From assembly GCA_902786665.1 (NCBI GenBank), contig CADADN010000014.1:1-62032 (forward strand): 62,032 nt of DNA. The letters are read 5' to 3'. The DNA is from an uncultured Prevotellaceae bacterium. Lineage in GTDB: Bacteria > Bacteroidota > Bacteroidia > Bacteroidales > Bacteroidaceae. The position numbers and the translations under genes are program-made. Positions 14,898 through 23,441 of the stretch are shown in pieces (position 1 is the first letter of the stretch; each line of letters opens with the position of its first letter). Under the pieces are notes generated by a model. It worked only from the letters and a program-made list of their open reading frames with translations. It was not told the origin of the DNA and did not search any database.

Positions 14898-16181
14898 CTA
14901 ACACTCCGGTTGATAAGCGCAATTCCTAAAAGCATCTTCCTCTATTTCGGTCACACCGTCAGGGATGGAGAGGGATTCAAGCGAGGTGCATTGCTCGAAG
15001 GCACTCTTGCCAATGGTGGTCAGACCGTCAGGGAGTCTGACAGACTGGAGTGAGGTGCAGCCGGCAAAAGTGCACATTGAAATCACGGTGACATCATCAG
15101 GGATGTTGGCAGACAGGAGGGAAACACAGTCGGCGAAAGCGCTCTTGCCAATTATTCTCACACCGTCGGAAATAGTGGCTGACTTCAGAGAGGAGCAGTA
15201 TTGGAAAGCGAAATCTCCGATTTCTTTCACACTATCAGGGATGCTCACCGACTCAAGAGCAGAACAACCACAGAAAGCATTGCTGCCTATGAGGGTCACA
15301 CCTTCAGGAATCATGACGCTTCGAAGAGAGGAACAGCTTAAGAATACCTCATCTCTGATTTCGGACACCCTGTCGGGAATGGTGATCGATAGGAGAGAAG
15401 TACAGTTGAAGAAAGCACTGATACCTATCTCAGTGACACTGTCGGGAATGATGATGGACTCAAGGTTACCGCAATTCTCGAAAGCATTTTCTCCGATGGT
15501 TGTCACGCAGTCGGGGATGACAAATTGCGAATCCTGTCTTCCTGCAGGATATTTCAGAATGCAAGAATTGTCCTTGCTGTATAATATGCCATCAATGGAT
15601 AAGTAACGACTGTTGTTGCTACCGACATGAATGGTTTGGAGCCCTTTGCACCAAGAGAAAGCGCAATTACTGATTATTGCCAGACTATCGGGAATGTTGA
15701 CAGACGGGAGTGACGAACAGTTAGAGAAAGCACATTCTCCGATTTTGACCATTCCTTCCGGTATGACGACCGACACAAGAGCCATGCAATCCTCGAAGGC
15801 CGAACCGCCAATGATGGACAAGCCTTTGGAAAACGTGACAGAGTGGAGCGAGGAACAGTTGATAAAGGCACCATGACCAATCTTTTTCACGCCGCTTGGG
15901 ATGGTGACAGACAGGAGGGAGGTGCAAAACGCAAAAGCACTGGTGCCGAGTTTTGTCAAGCTGTTGGGAAGGTTGACAGCCGTTAGGGCCGAACAATCAT
16001 AAAAAGCCTTGTCCTCGATGGTGGTTACGCTATCGGGGATGGTGACAGACTTGAGCAAGGCGCATTCAAAAAAAGCCTTTTCTCCAATGGTTGTCACACC
16101 CTCCGGGATGGTGGCAGAGGTGATTTCCTTTTTTCTGACACCTTTCAAAACATGGTCTTCTATGATGAGCAGGTCGTTCAT
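14898..16181 (-). CDS. BspA-type leucine-rich repeat protein (LRR_5)
   Basis: 427 residues made almost entirely of about 23-residue repeats of the form IPDSVTEIGxxAFxNCxSL, the Treponema/BspA-like LRR. About 17 units are visible, interrupted once near residues 190-215 by a GS-N-S-YLSIDGILYSKD insert typical of these proteins. There is no signal peptide, anchor or sorting domain, whereas secreted BspA proteins have both, so this copy may be cytoplasmic or a fragment. It starts MNDLLIIEDHVLKGV. Binding partner unknown. Confidence 0.88.
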   Translation of the reverse strand: MNDLLIIEDHVLKGVRKKEITSATIPEGVTTIGEKAFFECALLKSVTIPDSVTTIEDKAFYDCSALTAVNLPNSLTKLGTSAFAFCTSLLSVTIPSGVKKIGHGAFINCSSLHSVTFSKGLSIIGGSAFEDCMALVSVVIPEGMVKIGECAFSNCSSLPSVNIPDSLAIISNCAFSWCKGLQTIHVGSNNSRYLSIDGILYSKDNSCILKYPAGRQDSQFVIPDCVTTIGENAFENCGNLESIIIPDSVTEIGISAFFNCTSLLSITIPDRVSEIRDEVFLSCSSLRSVMIPEGVTLIGSNAFCGCSALESVSIPDSVKEIGDFAFQYCSSLKSATISDGVRIIGKSAFADCVSLLSANIPDDVTVISMCTFAGCTSLQSVRLPDGLTTIGKSAFEQCTSLESLSIPDGVTEIEEDAFRNCAYQPEC

Positions 16182-16403
16182 AATGGTTGAAATGACATGG
16201 TTTTGGATATGTTTTATCTTATGTATGGCAAAGATACGTGATTTCTATCAATAATTAGGTAATAATAATTATGATTATAATTATATGTTTAAGAATCATT
16301 TCCGCTGTTTTATTGCCAATTCAAGTGAATAATGTAGGTTAATTCGGTAAAAAATGAGTTGTCTGTATTCTTCAATATCGTAAATAATGCTTATCTTCGC
16401 GGC

Positions 16404-17720
16404 ATGAAAGCAAACGAACATACTTCTTATGCCCTCAGCGACTTCGAAGTGATGGCTCCGGTGGGTTCGAGGGAGTCGTTGGTTGCGGCCATCCAGGCTG
16501 GAGCCGACTCTGTCTATTTCGGCATCGGCCAACTCAACATGCGTGCGCATTCCGCCAACGCTTTCGGCTTGGCCGACCTGAAGCACATTGCCGAAGAGTG
16601 CCAGCAACGAGGCATCAAAACCTATCTCACGGTCAACACCATCATCTACGATGAGGACATCGCCACGATGCACACCATCATAGATGCAGCACACGAAGCC
16701 GGAATCACCGCCATCATCGCCAGCGACGTGGCAGTGATGACCTATTGCCAGTCCATAGGACAAGAGGTGCACCTCTCCACACAACTCAACATCAGCAACG
16801 GCGAGGCCCTGAGATTTTACGCTCATTTCGCCGACGTGGTCGTCCTCGCTCGCGAACTCAACCTCCGCCAGGTGGCAGGCATCCATCAGCAGATTGTCGA
16901 TGGCGACATACTGGGACCAAGCGGCCACCCTGTGCGCATAGAGATGTTCTGCCATGGTGCCTTGTGCATGGCCATCAGTGGCAAATGCTATCTCAGTCTT
17001 GACAACGCCGCCCGTTCGGCCAACCGCGGCGAATGCATGCAGCTCTGCCGACGTTCCTATACCGTCACCGACAACGAGACAGGCACCCAGTTGGAGATAG
17101 ACAACAAGTATGTGATGAGTCCGAAGGATTTGAAGACCATCCGTTTCATCGACCAGATGATGGAGGCCGGCGTCCGTGTGTTCAAAATCGAAGGCAGGGC
17201 GCGTGGACCGGAGTATGTATATACTGTGGTGAAATGCTACAAGGAAGCCATTGCCAGCGTTCTTGAAGGCACCTTCACCGAAGAGAAGAAAGACGAGTGG
17301 GATCAACGGCTCGCAAGTGTTTTCAACCGTGGTTTCTGGGATGGTTATTACCTTGGTCAGCGCCTTGGCGAATGGAACAAGAACTATGGCAGCAACGCCA
17401 CCATACGAAAGGTGTACGTGGGAAGGGGTGTGAAATACTACTCACGCCTCGGAGTGGCGGAGTTCACATGCGATGCCGCGGAATTCAGCGTGGGCGACCA
17501 ACTGCTCATCACCGGACCCACCACGGGGGTGATGTATCTTGAGGCAAAGGAGATACGCTACGAACTGCAACCGGTGAAGACAGCAAGGAAAGGGACGCAC
17601 ATTTCCATACCCGTACCGGCAAAGGTAAGGCCAAGCGACAAACTATTCCTCTTGGTGGAAGACCCCGCCTCATCCCGGCTTTCAGTTTCTGGCAGTGTTG
17701 CCGACTCACAAACGTTATAG
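16404..17720 (+). CDS. U32 family peptidase / tRNA hydroxylation TrhP-like protein
   Basis: 438 residues from ATG 16404 (KANEHTSYALSDFEVMAPVGS). A TIM-barrel N-terminal part with the U32 signature EMFCHGALCMAISGKCYLS, then RSANRGECMQLCRR (Fe-S/Cys positions), and a C-terminal beta domain. Close in layout and length to E. coli YegQ/TrhP, which helps form 5-hydroxyuridine at tRNA position 34. RlhA-type 23S modification is an alternative. A TATCTTCG box at 16392-16399, just ahead of the ATG, implies a very short leader. Confidence 0.82.
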   Translation: MKANEHTSYALSDFEVMAPVGSRESLVAAIQAGADSVYFGIGQLNMRAHSANAFGLADLKHIAEECQQRGIKTYLTVNTIIYDEDIATMHTIIDAAHEAGITAIIASDVAVMTYCQSIGQEVHLSTQLNISNGEALRFYAHFADVVVLARELNLRQVAGIHQQIVDGDILGPSGHPVRIEMFCHGALCMAISGKCYLSLDNAARSANRGECMQLCRRSYTVTDNETGTQLEIDNKYVMSPKDLKTIRFIDQMMEAGVRVFKIEGRARGPEYVYTVVKCYKEAIASVLEGTFTEEKKDEWDQRLASVFNRGFWDGYYLGQRLGEWNKNYGSNATIRKVYVGRGVKYYSRLGVAEFTCDAAEFSVGDQLLITGPTTGVMYLEAKEIRYELQPVKTARKGTHISIPVPAKVRPSDKLFLLVEDPASSRLSVSGSVADSQTL

Positions 17721-17935
17721 ACATCAAAATAACTCAACTTTCGCAAGTAGGAAAAAAATAGAGGTGCGAAGAAGACTTAAAAGAAGAATGCATAGCATCA
17801 TTGCCTTCATAAATAATAGAAAAAGTGAACATATGTCCCTTTAACTCATCCCCCTCTGCCCGAGAGGGGGTGGCCGCAGGCCGGGGGCGAGGGAGAACTT
17901 CCTTTTAACTTCTGAAAGTAAAACTTGACAAAATA
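17721..17935. other. Intergenic region with a hairpin and a stray copy of a Thr/Leu-like repeat
   Basis: Contains GTGAACATATGTCCCTTTAA (from 17826), the same phrase found repeatedly at 29.08-29.2 kb. Next come GC-rich palindromes CCCCTCTGCCCGAGAGGGG and GGCCGCAGGCC. I see no gene. The palindrome may end transcription of the U32 gene. Confidence 0.5.
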
Positions 17936-18361
17936 ATGACCATAGACGAATTGCAAAACGAAGTGGTGGAGGAATTCTCCGACTTCACCGACTGGATGGA
18001 CAAATATCAGTTGCTCATCGACCTTGGTTCCGACATGGAGCCATTGGAGGAAAAATACAAGACGGAGGACAACCTCATCAACGGTTGCCAAAGCCGTGTG
18101 TGGATACATGCCGACTACCAAGACGGGCTGCTCACTTTCAAAGCGGAGAGTGACGCTCTCATCGTGAAGGGGCTGATAGCCCTTCTCTTGCGTGTGCTCA
18201 GCGGCCACACCCCGCAGGAAATTATCGACGCCAATCTCTTTTTCATCGACAGCATAGGGTTGAGAGACCATCTCAGTCCCACACGCAGCAACGGACTGCT
18301 CGCCATGGTGAAGCAGATACGGGCGTATGCTTTAGCCTATCACACCAAGGAGAATGCGTAA
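17936..18361 (+). CDS. sufE: SufE-family sulfur acceptor
   Basis: 141 residues. SufE takes persulfide sulfur from the cysteine desulfurase SufS for Fe-S cluster assembly. The catalytic Cys lies in the family motif NLINGCQSRVW, preceded by the LGSDMEPLEEKYKTEDN block. The C-terminal LSPTRSNGLLAMVKQI is typical. It overlaps the next gene by 8 nt. No other suf gene is in the window. Confidence 0.93.
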   Translation: MTIDELQNEVVEEFSDFTDWMDKYQLLIDLGSDMEPLEEKYKTEDNLINGCQSRVWIHADYQDGLLTFKAESDALIVKGLIALLLRVLSGHTPQEIIDANLFFIDSIGLRDHLSPTRSNGLLAMVKQIRAYALAYHTKENA

Positions 18362-18881
18362 ACTGAGGACCATCGAGATGCAGCGCCTCACCGTGGAGGA
18401 GTTCAAGGCGTCTGAAAAACTGCCGCTCGTCGTGGTGCTTGACGATGTGCGCAGTCTTTACAACGTGGGAAGCATCTTCCGCACTTGTGATGCTTTCCGC
18501 GTGGAGGCCGTCTATCTTTGTGGCATCACTGCTTGCCCGCCACATCCGGAAATCCACAAGACGGCATTGGGAGGGGAGGACAGTGTCGAATGGCGTTATT
18601 TCCCCACCGCACAAGAGGCGGTGGAGGCTCTCCACCAAGAGGGATGTTTTGTCTATGCTGTGGAACAGGTGGAGGGCAGCACCATGCTGCAGGACTTGGC
18701 ACCGGCCTCGGCACAGCGGTATGCCGTTGTCTTCGGCAACGAGGTGAAGGGTGTCCACCAAGAGGTGGTGGACTTGTGCGACGGTTGCCTTGAAATCCCC
18801 CAATATGGGACGAAACATAGCATGAATGTGGCAGTCACAGCCGGCATCGTGATATGGGAAATGAGTTTGAGAGCAAAATAA
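18354..18881 (+). CDS. TrmH/SpoU-family RNA 2'-O-methyltransferase
   Basis: 175 residues. SPOUT knot motifs are seen in order: LDDVRSLYNVGSIFRTCDAF (motif 1), VVFGNEVKGVHQEVVDLCDG (motif 2), LEIPQYGTKHSMNVAVTAGI (motif 3, SAM binding). It lacks the N-terminal L30-like domain of RlmB, so it is a minimal enzyme; the target RNA is unknown. Translationally coupled to sufE. Confidence 0.9.
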   Translation: MRKLRTIEMQRLTVEEFKASEKLPLVVVLDDVRSLYNVGSIFRTCDAFRVEAVYLCGITACPPHPEIHKTALGGEDSVEWRYFPTAQEAVEALHQEGCFVYAVEQVEGSTMLQDLAPASAQRYAVVFGNEVKGVHQEVVDLCDGCLEIPQYGTKHSMNVAVTAGIVIWEMSLRAK

Positions 18882-18926
18882 TGAAAGATTTTTTTACTTT
18901 CTGCACTATTAATCAAAAATTTTCAC

Positions 18927-18934
18927 TAACTTTG
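18927..18934 (+). promoter_or_regulatory. -7 promoter element (TAACTTTG) for lemA
   Basis: TAnnTTTG match 44 nt upstream of the lemA ATG in an AT-rich gap. Confidence 0.65.
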
Positions 18935-18978
18935 CTCCGTATAGCAACTATTGATTATTCACTTAAAAAATTTTTATT

Positions 18979-19554
18979 ATGCCAGTAATTGCCGCATTAT
19001 TAGGATTGATCATTTTTTTGGTCGTCGTCGTTTTGTTGTATATTTACAATACCCAGCGCAAACTCGTCAGCATCGATGAGTTGTGCAAGAATGCCTTGAG
19101 CCAGATTGCCGTGCAACTCAACTCCCGTTGGGATGCCTTGCTCGCTGCAGCCAAGTTGGCTGCCCAATATTCCAAGCATGAGTCGGAAACTCTCATCAAT
19201 GTCATCAATGCCCGTCGCGGGGCGACGGCGACAACCGCAGGAGAAGTACAACAGCAACAAGGAGAACTCTCTCAGGTGCTGGGACGCCTGCTCGCCATCG
19301 GTGAGGCATACCCCGACTTGAAAGCCAACGACCTTTTTGCCAAGGCGATGGACAGCGTCAACTCTTATGAGGAGAATGTGCGCATGAGCCGTATGGTTTA
19401 CAACGACACAGCAACGAAGATGAACCGCTTGGTGCGCATGTGGCCCTCGTCCTTCGTGGCATCCATGCTCAATTTCCGTGAGAAGGAATACTTGAAAGTT
19501 GACGAAGAGAAGAAATCCAATTATCCCAACCTCGATGAAGCATTTGGCAAATAA
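18979..19554 (+). CDS. lemA: LemA family membrane protein
   Basis: 191 residues. One N-terminal membrane helix (VIAALLGLIIFLVVVVLLYIYN) with the N-terminus outside, then the helical-bundle LemA domain: YNTQRKLVSIDE, LNSRWDALLAAAKLAAQY, YEENVRMSRMVYNDTATKMN, FREKEYLKVDE. Its function in the envelope is not settled. Overlaps the DUF2207 gene by 20 nt, the standard LemA-DUF2207 pair. Confidence 0.92.
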   Translation: MPVIAALLGLIIFLVVVVLLYIYNTQRKLVSIDELCKNALSQIAVQLNSRWDALLAAAKLAAQYSKHESETLINVINARRGATATTAGEVQQQQGELSQVLGRLLAIGEAYPDLKANDLFAKAMDSVNSYEENVRMSRMVYNDTATKMNRLVRMWPSSFVASMLNFREKEYLKVDEEKKSNYPNLDEAFGK

Positions 19555-21211
19555 GCGACTTTGGCTCTTGACAATAATGCTTGCCGTCACCACGATGGTG
19601 TCGGCAAGCCCGTCTTTGCGCAAACTCGACATCCAGGTTGACTTGCGTGACAATGGCGATGCTGAAATCATCGAAACCCGGCAGATGTCCATTGACAGCG
19701 AGGGGACGGAATGTTACATCGTTATCGACAACCTCAACGGGCGAGACATCACCGATTTCTATGTGACCGATGAGACAGGGAAGAAGTACACCAATGTCGG
19801 CGACTGGAAAGTGAAACAGTCTCGTGAATGGAAGACAGGAAAGTGTGGCATCGTGCGCAAAAGCAATGGCTATGAACTGTGCTGGGGCCTTGGGCAAAGT
19901 GGCGAAAGAATCTACATCGCCCATTATGTTGTCACCAACTTGGTGCTCAGCTATAAGGAGAGCGACGGCTTCAACTGGATGTTTGTCACCCGTGAAATGT
20001 CTCCTTCTCCACAGCTTGTCGACATCAACATCCAGGCATCGTGCCTCAAGGCCGGACTGCCCGAAGACTCCATCAACATATGGCTTTTCGGCAACCGGAA
20101 TGGCAACATCGAGATGTTGGACAACTCGGTGGAGGCTAAGGTAACAAATATCGAGTCTGATGAGTCGGTCATCGTATTGTTGGAACTTCAGAAGGGATTG
20201 CTCCATCCCGCGAAGAGCGACAACCGCACGTTCAAGGAGGTGCGCAAGAACGCATTTGAGGGAAGTGACTATAAGGAAGAGTCTGGGTTGAAAAAGGCTT
20301 GGAATTACATTAAGACCAATATCAGTTATATCTTTGGTGGTCTGTTTTTATTGCTCTTTGTAGCATTTATGATTTATGAGTCCGTGAAACTGAAGCGTGA
20401 GCGCAATAAGTTGTTGAACAACTTGGAGTGGTACCGACAGGTTCCCGCAAATGGTAACTTACGCCGTGCCAAGAATTTGATGGGTGCGTTCTATGTAACC
20501 AATCCCATTTCCAGAGACAATCTCATCAGTGCGATGTTGCTTCAGCTCATACGCTCCAACACCCTTCGCATAGAAGTGCATCATGTGGATGCCACTGGTT
20601 TGAAAAAAGTGTTTGGAGGGCAGGGGAAGGATCAGGAATGCATCGTTATTGGTGATTTCGACTTCTCCAACCGTCTACTGTCCGACCCCTCATTGAAGGA
20701 ATTGTATGACATCATCAAGTCTGCGGCAGGAGAGGATGGCATCCTCCAACCTAAGGAATTGAAGAAATGGATAAACAGGCATCAGACAGAGGTGATGGAA
20801 TTTGTCAAGTCCTTGGACAAGGGTTCCATGAAACTCAAGGAAGCCAAGCGCAGCATCGATGACGTGCAGAAGGTCTTCGGCTTGAAGAAATTTCTGGAGG
20901 ACTTCACCTTGGCCAACGAGCGCCATCTCACCGAAGTGTCGCTATGGAAGGACTATCTGGTCTATGCCACGCTCTTTGGCATTGCCGACCAGGTGAAAGC
21001 CGATATGAAGAAAGTCAACCCAGAGTTTATGAACATGGACATCGAAATCCGCAATATGACCAATGAGACGTTGGTGCCCGTGTTTGCTTCTGGCTTCTGT
21101 CACGATGTGTCGTCGGTGGTGAAATCACGTGACTCCGGTGGTGGCGGCAGTGGCTCCTTCGGTGGTGGCGGCGGCTTCAGCGGCGGCGGCTCCGGCGGCG
21201 GAGTGAGATAA
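19535..21211 (+). CDS. DUF2207 membrane protein
   Basis: 558 residues from ATG 19535 (KHLANKRLWLL). Signal peptide, then a DUF2207 beta domain (LRKLDIQVDLRDNGDAEIIE). One membrane helix lies near residue 265 (ISYIFGGLFLLLFVAFMIYE), followed by a cytoplasmic alpha/beta region. It ends in a Gly/Ser-rich tail of GGGG and SGGG blocks that the family commonly carries. Paired with LemA; probable envelope complex. Ends 6 nt before a strong terminator. Confidence 0.9.
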   Translation: MKHLANKRLWLLTIMLAVTTMVSASPSLRKLDIQVDLRDNGDAEIIETRQMSIDSEGTECYIVIDNLNGRDITDFYVTDETGKKYTNVGDWKVKQSREWKTGKCGIVRKSNGYELCWGLGQSGERIYIAHYVVTNLVLSYKESDGFNWMFVTREMSPSPQLVDINIQASCLKAGLPEDSINIWLFGNRNGNIEMLDNSVEAKVTNIESDESVIVLLELQKGLLHPAKSDNRTFKEVRKNAFEGSDYKEESGLKKAWNYIKTNISYIFGGLFLLLFVAFMIYESVKLKRERNKLLNNLEWYRQVPANGNLRRAKNLMGAFYVTNPISRDNLISAMLLQLIRSNTLRIEVHHVDATGLKKVFGGQGKDQECIVIGDFDFSNRLLSDPSLKELYDIIKSAAGEDGILQPKELKKWINRHQTEVMEFVKSLDKGSMKLKEAKRSIDDVQKVFGLKKFLEDFTLANERHLTEVSLWKDYLVYATLFGIADQVKADMKKVNPEFMNMDIEIRNMTNETLVPVFASGFCHDVSSVVKSRDSGGGGSGSFGGGGGFSGGGSGGGVR

Positions 21212-21216
21212 AAAGG

Positions 21217-21250
21217 AAGAAGCCTATGAGCATTTGCCCATAGGCTTCTT
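21217..21250 (+). terminator. Terminator of lemA-DUF2207
   Basis: A 12-bp stem AAGAAGCCTATG (21217-21228) with CATAGGCTTCTT (21239-21250), 10-nt loop, then TCTT. Confidence 0.85.
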
Positions 21251-21270
21251 TCTTAGGATATAATAGGAGG

Positions 21271-21320
21271 CTCTAGGAAGTTCTAGGAAATTCTAGGAAA
21301 TTCCAGGAAGTTCCAGGAGG
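21271..21320. repeat. Five-unit 10-bp tandem repeat
   Basis: Five head-to-tail decamers of consensus TTCTAGGAAR in a convergent intergenic gap, immediately 3' of the CoA-transferase gene. The period is close to one DNA turn. No gene. Confidence 0.85.
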
Positions 21321-21331
21321 GCTTTCTATTG

Positions 21332-22840
21332 TTAGTCTTTGACGTATTCGGCGAAGTCGGTGAGGCGCATGTCGCCTTTGCGGCGCAGCGTGTCGTGCAT
21401 GGCGAATGCTGCTGGCAGGCAATGACGGGTGTGGCCTCCTGTGCCGAGTTTGAGATAGTCCCAGAGGAGTTGCTTGTAGTCGGGATGCACGCATTTCTCG
21501 ATGATGAGTTGTGCACGCTGCATGGGGCCTTTGGCACGCAGGTCGGCCACGCCTTGCTCGGTGACGATGACGTTGACGTCGTGCTCCGAATGGTCTTGGT
21601 GGCTGACGAATGGCACGATGCTGCTGATGAGTCCACCCTTGGCTGTTGATGGGCAGGTGAAGATGCTCAGGTAGGCGTTGCGCTCGAAGTCGCCGGAACC
21701 ACCGATGCCGTTCATCATCTTCACGCCGCTGATGTGTGTGGAGTTGACGTTGCCGTAGAGGTCGCACTCGATGGCGGTGTTGATGGCGATGACGCCGAGT
21801 CGGCGGATGACGGCCGGGTGGTTGGAGATTTCGCTTTGGCGCAGTGTGAGGTGGTCTTTGAAGTAGTCCATGTTGTCATACACTTGCATCAAGCACTCGT
21901 TGCTCACGGTGAGCGAGCAAGCGGAGGCGTCTTTCACGCGGCCGGAAAGCATCATGTCGATGACGGAATTCTGAATCACCTCTGTGTAGATGTTGAAGTC
22001 GGGCACATGCTTGTCGGCACCCAGTGCGCCGAGGATGGCATTGGCGGTGGAGCCTACGCCGCTCTGCAGCGGGAGGAACTCTTTTGGCATGCGGCCGGCA
22101 TGCAGCTCTTCAACAAGGAATTCTGCTGTGAGGAAGCCGATGCGGTCGGTGACGGGGTCGCTGTCCTTGAAGGCGCGGGCCTCGTCGGGGATGTTGCATT
22201 CCACCACGCCCACGAGTTTATCCTTCGGAATCTCCACGTATGGTTTTCCGATGCGGTCGCCTACTTTGAAAATGGGGATGGGCTTGCGATAGGGTGGGTC
22301 GAGCGGCTCATACACGTCGTGGATGAACTTCGCATTGGGGTTGTGGAAGGAGTTGAGCTCCAAAATGATGTGCTTTGCCAAACGGGCGGCTGTGGGGCTG
22401 ATGCCACCGGCAGCGGTGAGGTAAGCCTTGTAGTAGCCATCGGCTTCCTCGATGTCGCACACCTCGAGAATCGCCCAGTCCACATCGCCATAGAAACCAT
22501 AGCGCAACTCTTGTGCCATATGGCTCAGGTGAAGGTCGTTGTAGGGGATTTCACCAGCGTTCACATGCTTGCGGAAGTCGTTGTTGGTGGTGTAGGGAGC
22601 GCGATACTTGATGGCTTGGGCGTTGGCCAGGTCGCCATCGGTGCTCTGTCCCGTGGAGGCTCCGGTGAAGATTGCCACCTTGAACTCCCTTCCTGCCTCG
22701 TGCTCGGCAAGGGCGATTTTGGCAAGTTCCTTGGTCACGGCCTTGGCCACACCGGCTGGTGTGAAGCCACTAAGAGCGAGATGTTCACCATTCTTGATTA
22801 ATGAGGCTGCTTCAGCAGCGGTTAGTTTTGTGTAAGCCAT
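21332..22840 (-). CDS. Acetyl-CoA hydrolase/transferase family (succinate CoA-transferase type)
   Basis: 502 residues. Class I CoA transferase that moves CoA between succinate, propionate or acetate, relevant to succinate/propionate fermentation. The catalytic Glu is in INTAIECDLYGNVNSTH. The glycine loop NGIGGSGDFERNAYLSIF and the N-terminal LALSGFTPAGVAKAV support the SCACT/Cat1 subgroup. Substrate choice is inferred, not visible. Monocistronic with its own -7 box at 22875-22882. Confidence 0.9.
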   Translation of the reverse strand: MAYTKLTAAEAASLIKNGEHLALSGFTPAGVAKAVTKELAKIALAEHEAGREFKVAIFTGASTGQSTDGDLANAQAIKYRAPYTTNNDFRKHVNAGEIPYNDLHLSHMAQELRYGFYGDVDWAILEVCDIEEADGYYKAYLTAAGGISPTAARLAKHIILELNSFHNPNAKFIHDVYEPLDPPYRKPIPIFKVGDRIGKPYVEIPKDKLVGVVECNIPDEARAFKDSDPVTDRIGFLTAEFLVEELHAGRMPKEFLPLQSGVGSTANAILGALGADKHVPDFNIYTEVIQNSVIDMMLSGRVKDASACSLTVSNECLMQVYDNMDYFKDHLTLRQSEISNHPAVIRRLGVIAINTAIECDLYGNVNSTHISGVKMMNGIGGSGDFERNAYLSIFTCPSTAKGGLISSIVPFVSHQDHSEHDVNVIVTEQGVADLRAKGPMQRAQLIIEKCVHPDYKQLLWDYLKLGTGGHTRHCLPAAFAMHDTLRRKGDMRLTDFAEYVKD

Positions 22841-22874
22841 AAATGTCTTTGATTTGTGAATTTCAATTTGGGTG

Positions 22875-22882
22875 CAAAGTTA
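22875..22882 (-). promoter_or_regulatory. -7 promoter element (TAACTTTG) for the CoA transferase
   Basis: Minus-strand TAnnTTTG followed by CACC, 34 nt from the start codon. Confidence 0.7.
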
Positions 22883-23095
22883 CTTCAAATCAGCCGAAAC
22901 CACAAATTATTTGATGTTTATTTTGAACCTTGGAAACATACGGTAAGAAATCCAATCCCTGATGGATGGCGTGTCCAAAAAACGACCTGAAACATTTGCA
23001 CAGAAAAATCACGTCGAACATACGTTGTTTCCGCTTGTTACTGTAGTATATAGGTGGTAGCACCAATGATTCAATCCGAATATGAAATATTCAGG

Positions 23096-23375
23096 TTAAA
23101 AAAGGGAGTCAAAGACACTCTACGGTCTTTGACTCCCATGTTTGACGTTTTTTGCGGCAGCAGCGTATGTATGTTGAAAAGCAAGGCAACAAGCGAAAAG
23201 ACTATTATTTCCGATGTCCTAACCTTTAGACGACAGGACAATGGTTTGTGGTGTTTTGGGCTGTCCCGGCTGGAATCGAACCAGCATTCTCGGCTTGACG
23301 AAGTAAGTCTTATCTACGGCACTTGCTTGTTTTTAGGTACAATCTACTACTTTCAATGAACACTTGTTTGTTTCT
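23096..23375 (-). ncRNA. Candidate circularly permuted tRNA-like RNA
   Basis: A minus-strand unit with promoter and terminator but no ORF. Read 5' to 3', it first gives a tRNA 3' half: an anticodon-stem-like CCGA, variable GAAT, T-arm GCTGG/TTCGATT/CCAGC, acceptor CGGGACA, discriminator G. After a 20-nt linker comes a 5' half: acceptor TGTCCTG, TC, D-arm GTC/TAAAGGTTAG/GAC, A, then TCGG. The acceptor strands pair over 7 bp (one U-G) and TCGG pairs with CCGA. Outward from there two further nested helices join the halves (AGTCTT/AAGACT, GCTTGTT/AACAAGC). U1-A72, G2-C71 and G73 are Gln-like. G3-U70 is absent, so it is not an ordinary alanine tmRNA. No anticodon loop or tag ORF is evident. Confidence 0.6.
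23098..23137 (-). terminator. Rho-independent terminator of the tRNA-like RNA
   Basis: A 13-bp perfect stem GGGAGTCAAAGAC/GTCTTTGACTCCC with an 8-nt loop, followed on the minus strand by a run of at least six T (23098-23103 on the plus strand are A). Confidence 0.9.
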
Positions 23376-23380
23376 GTGTG

Positions 23381-23388
23381 CAAAGATA
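23381..23388 (-). promoter_or_regulatory. -7 promoter element (TATCTTTG) for the tRNA-like RNA
   Basis: Minus-strand TAnnTTTG followed by CAC, placing the RNA start near 23374, about 45 nt before the first interdomain helix. Confidence 0.7.
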
Positions 23389-23441
23389 GTGGACCGTTAT
23401 GCAGCCTATTTGCGTAATATTGAAAAATCGACCTGAAAGGC

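Noticed and set aside
23054-23359. 101-codon plus-strand ORF across the tRNA-like locus
   Set aside because: It is the complement of the tRNA-like RNA and its terminator; residues like SRLESNQHSRL arise from the T-arm. No ribosome site or family match.
23096-23375. Ordinary or permuted tmRNA
   Set aside because: No G3-U70, a normal D-stem is present, and I find no tag ORF ending in ALAA; kept as an alternative to test, not as the call.
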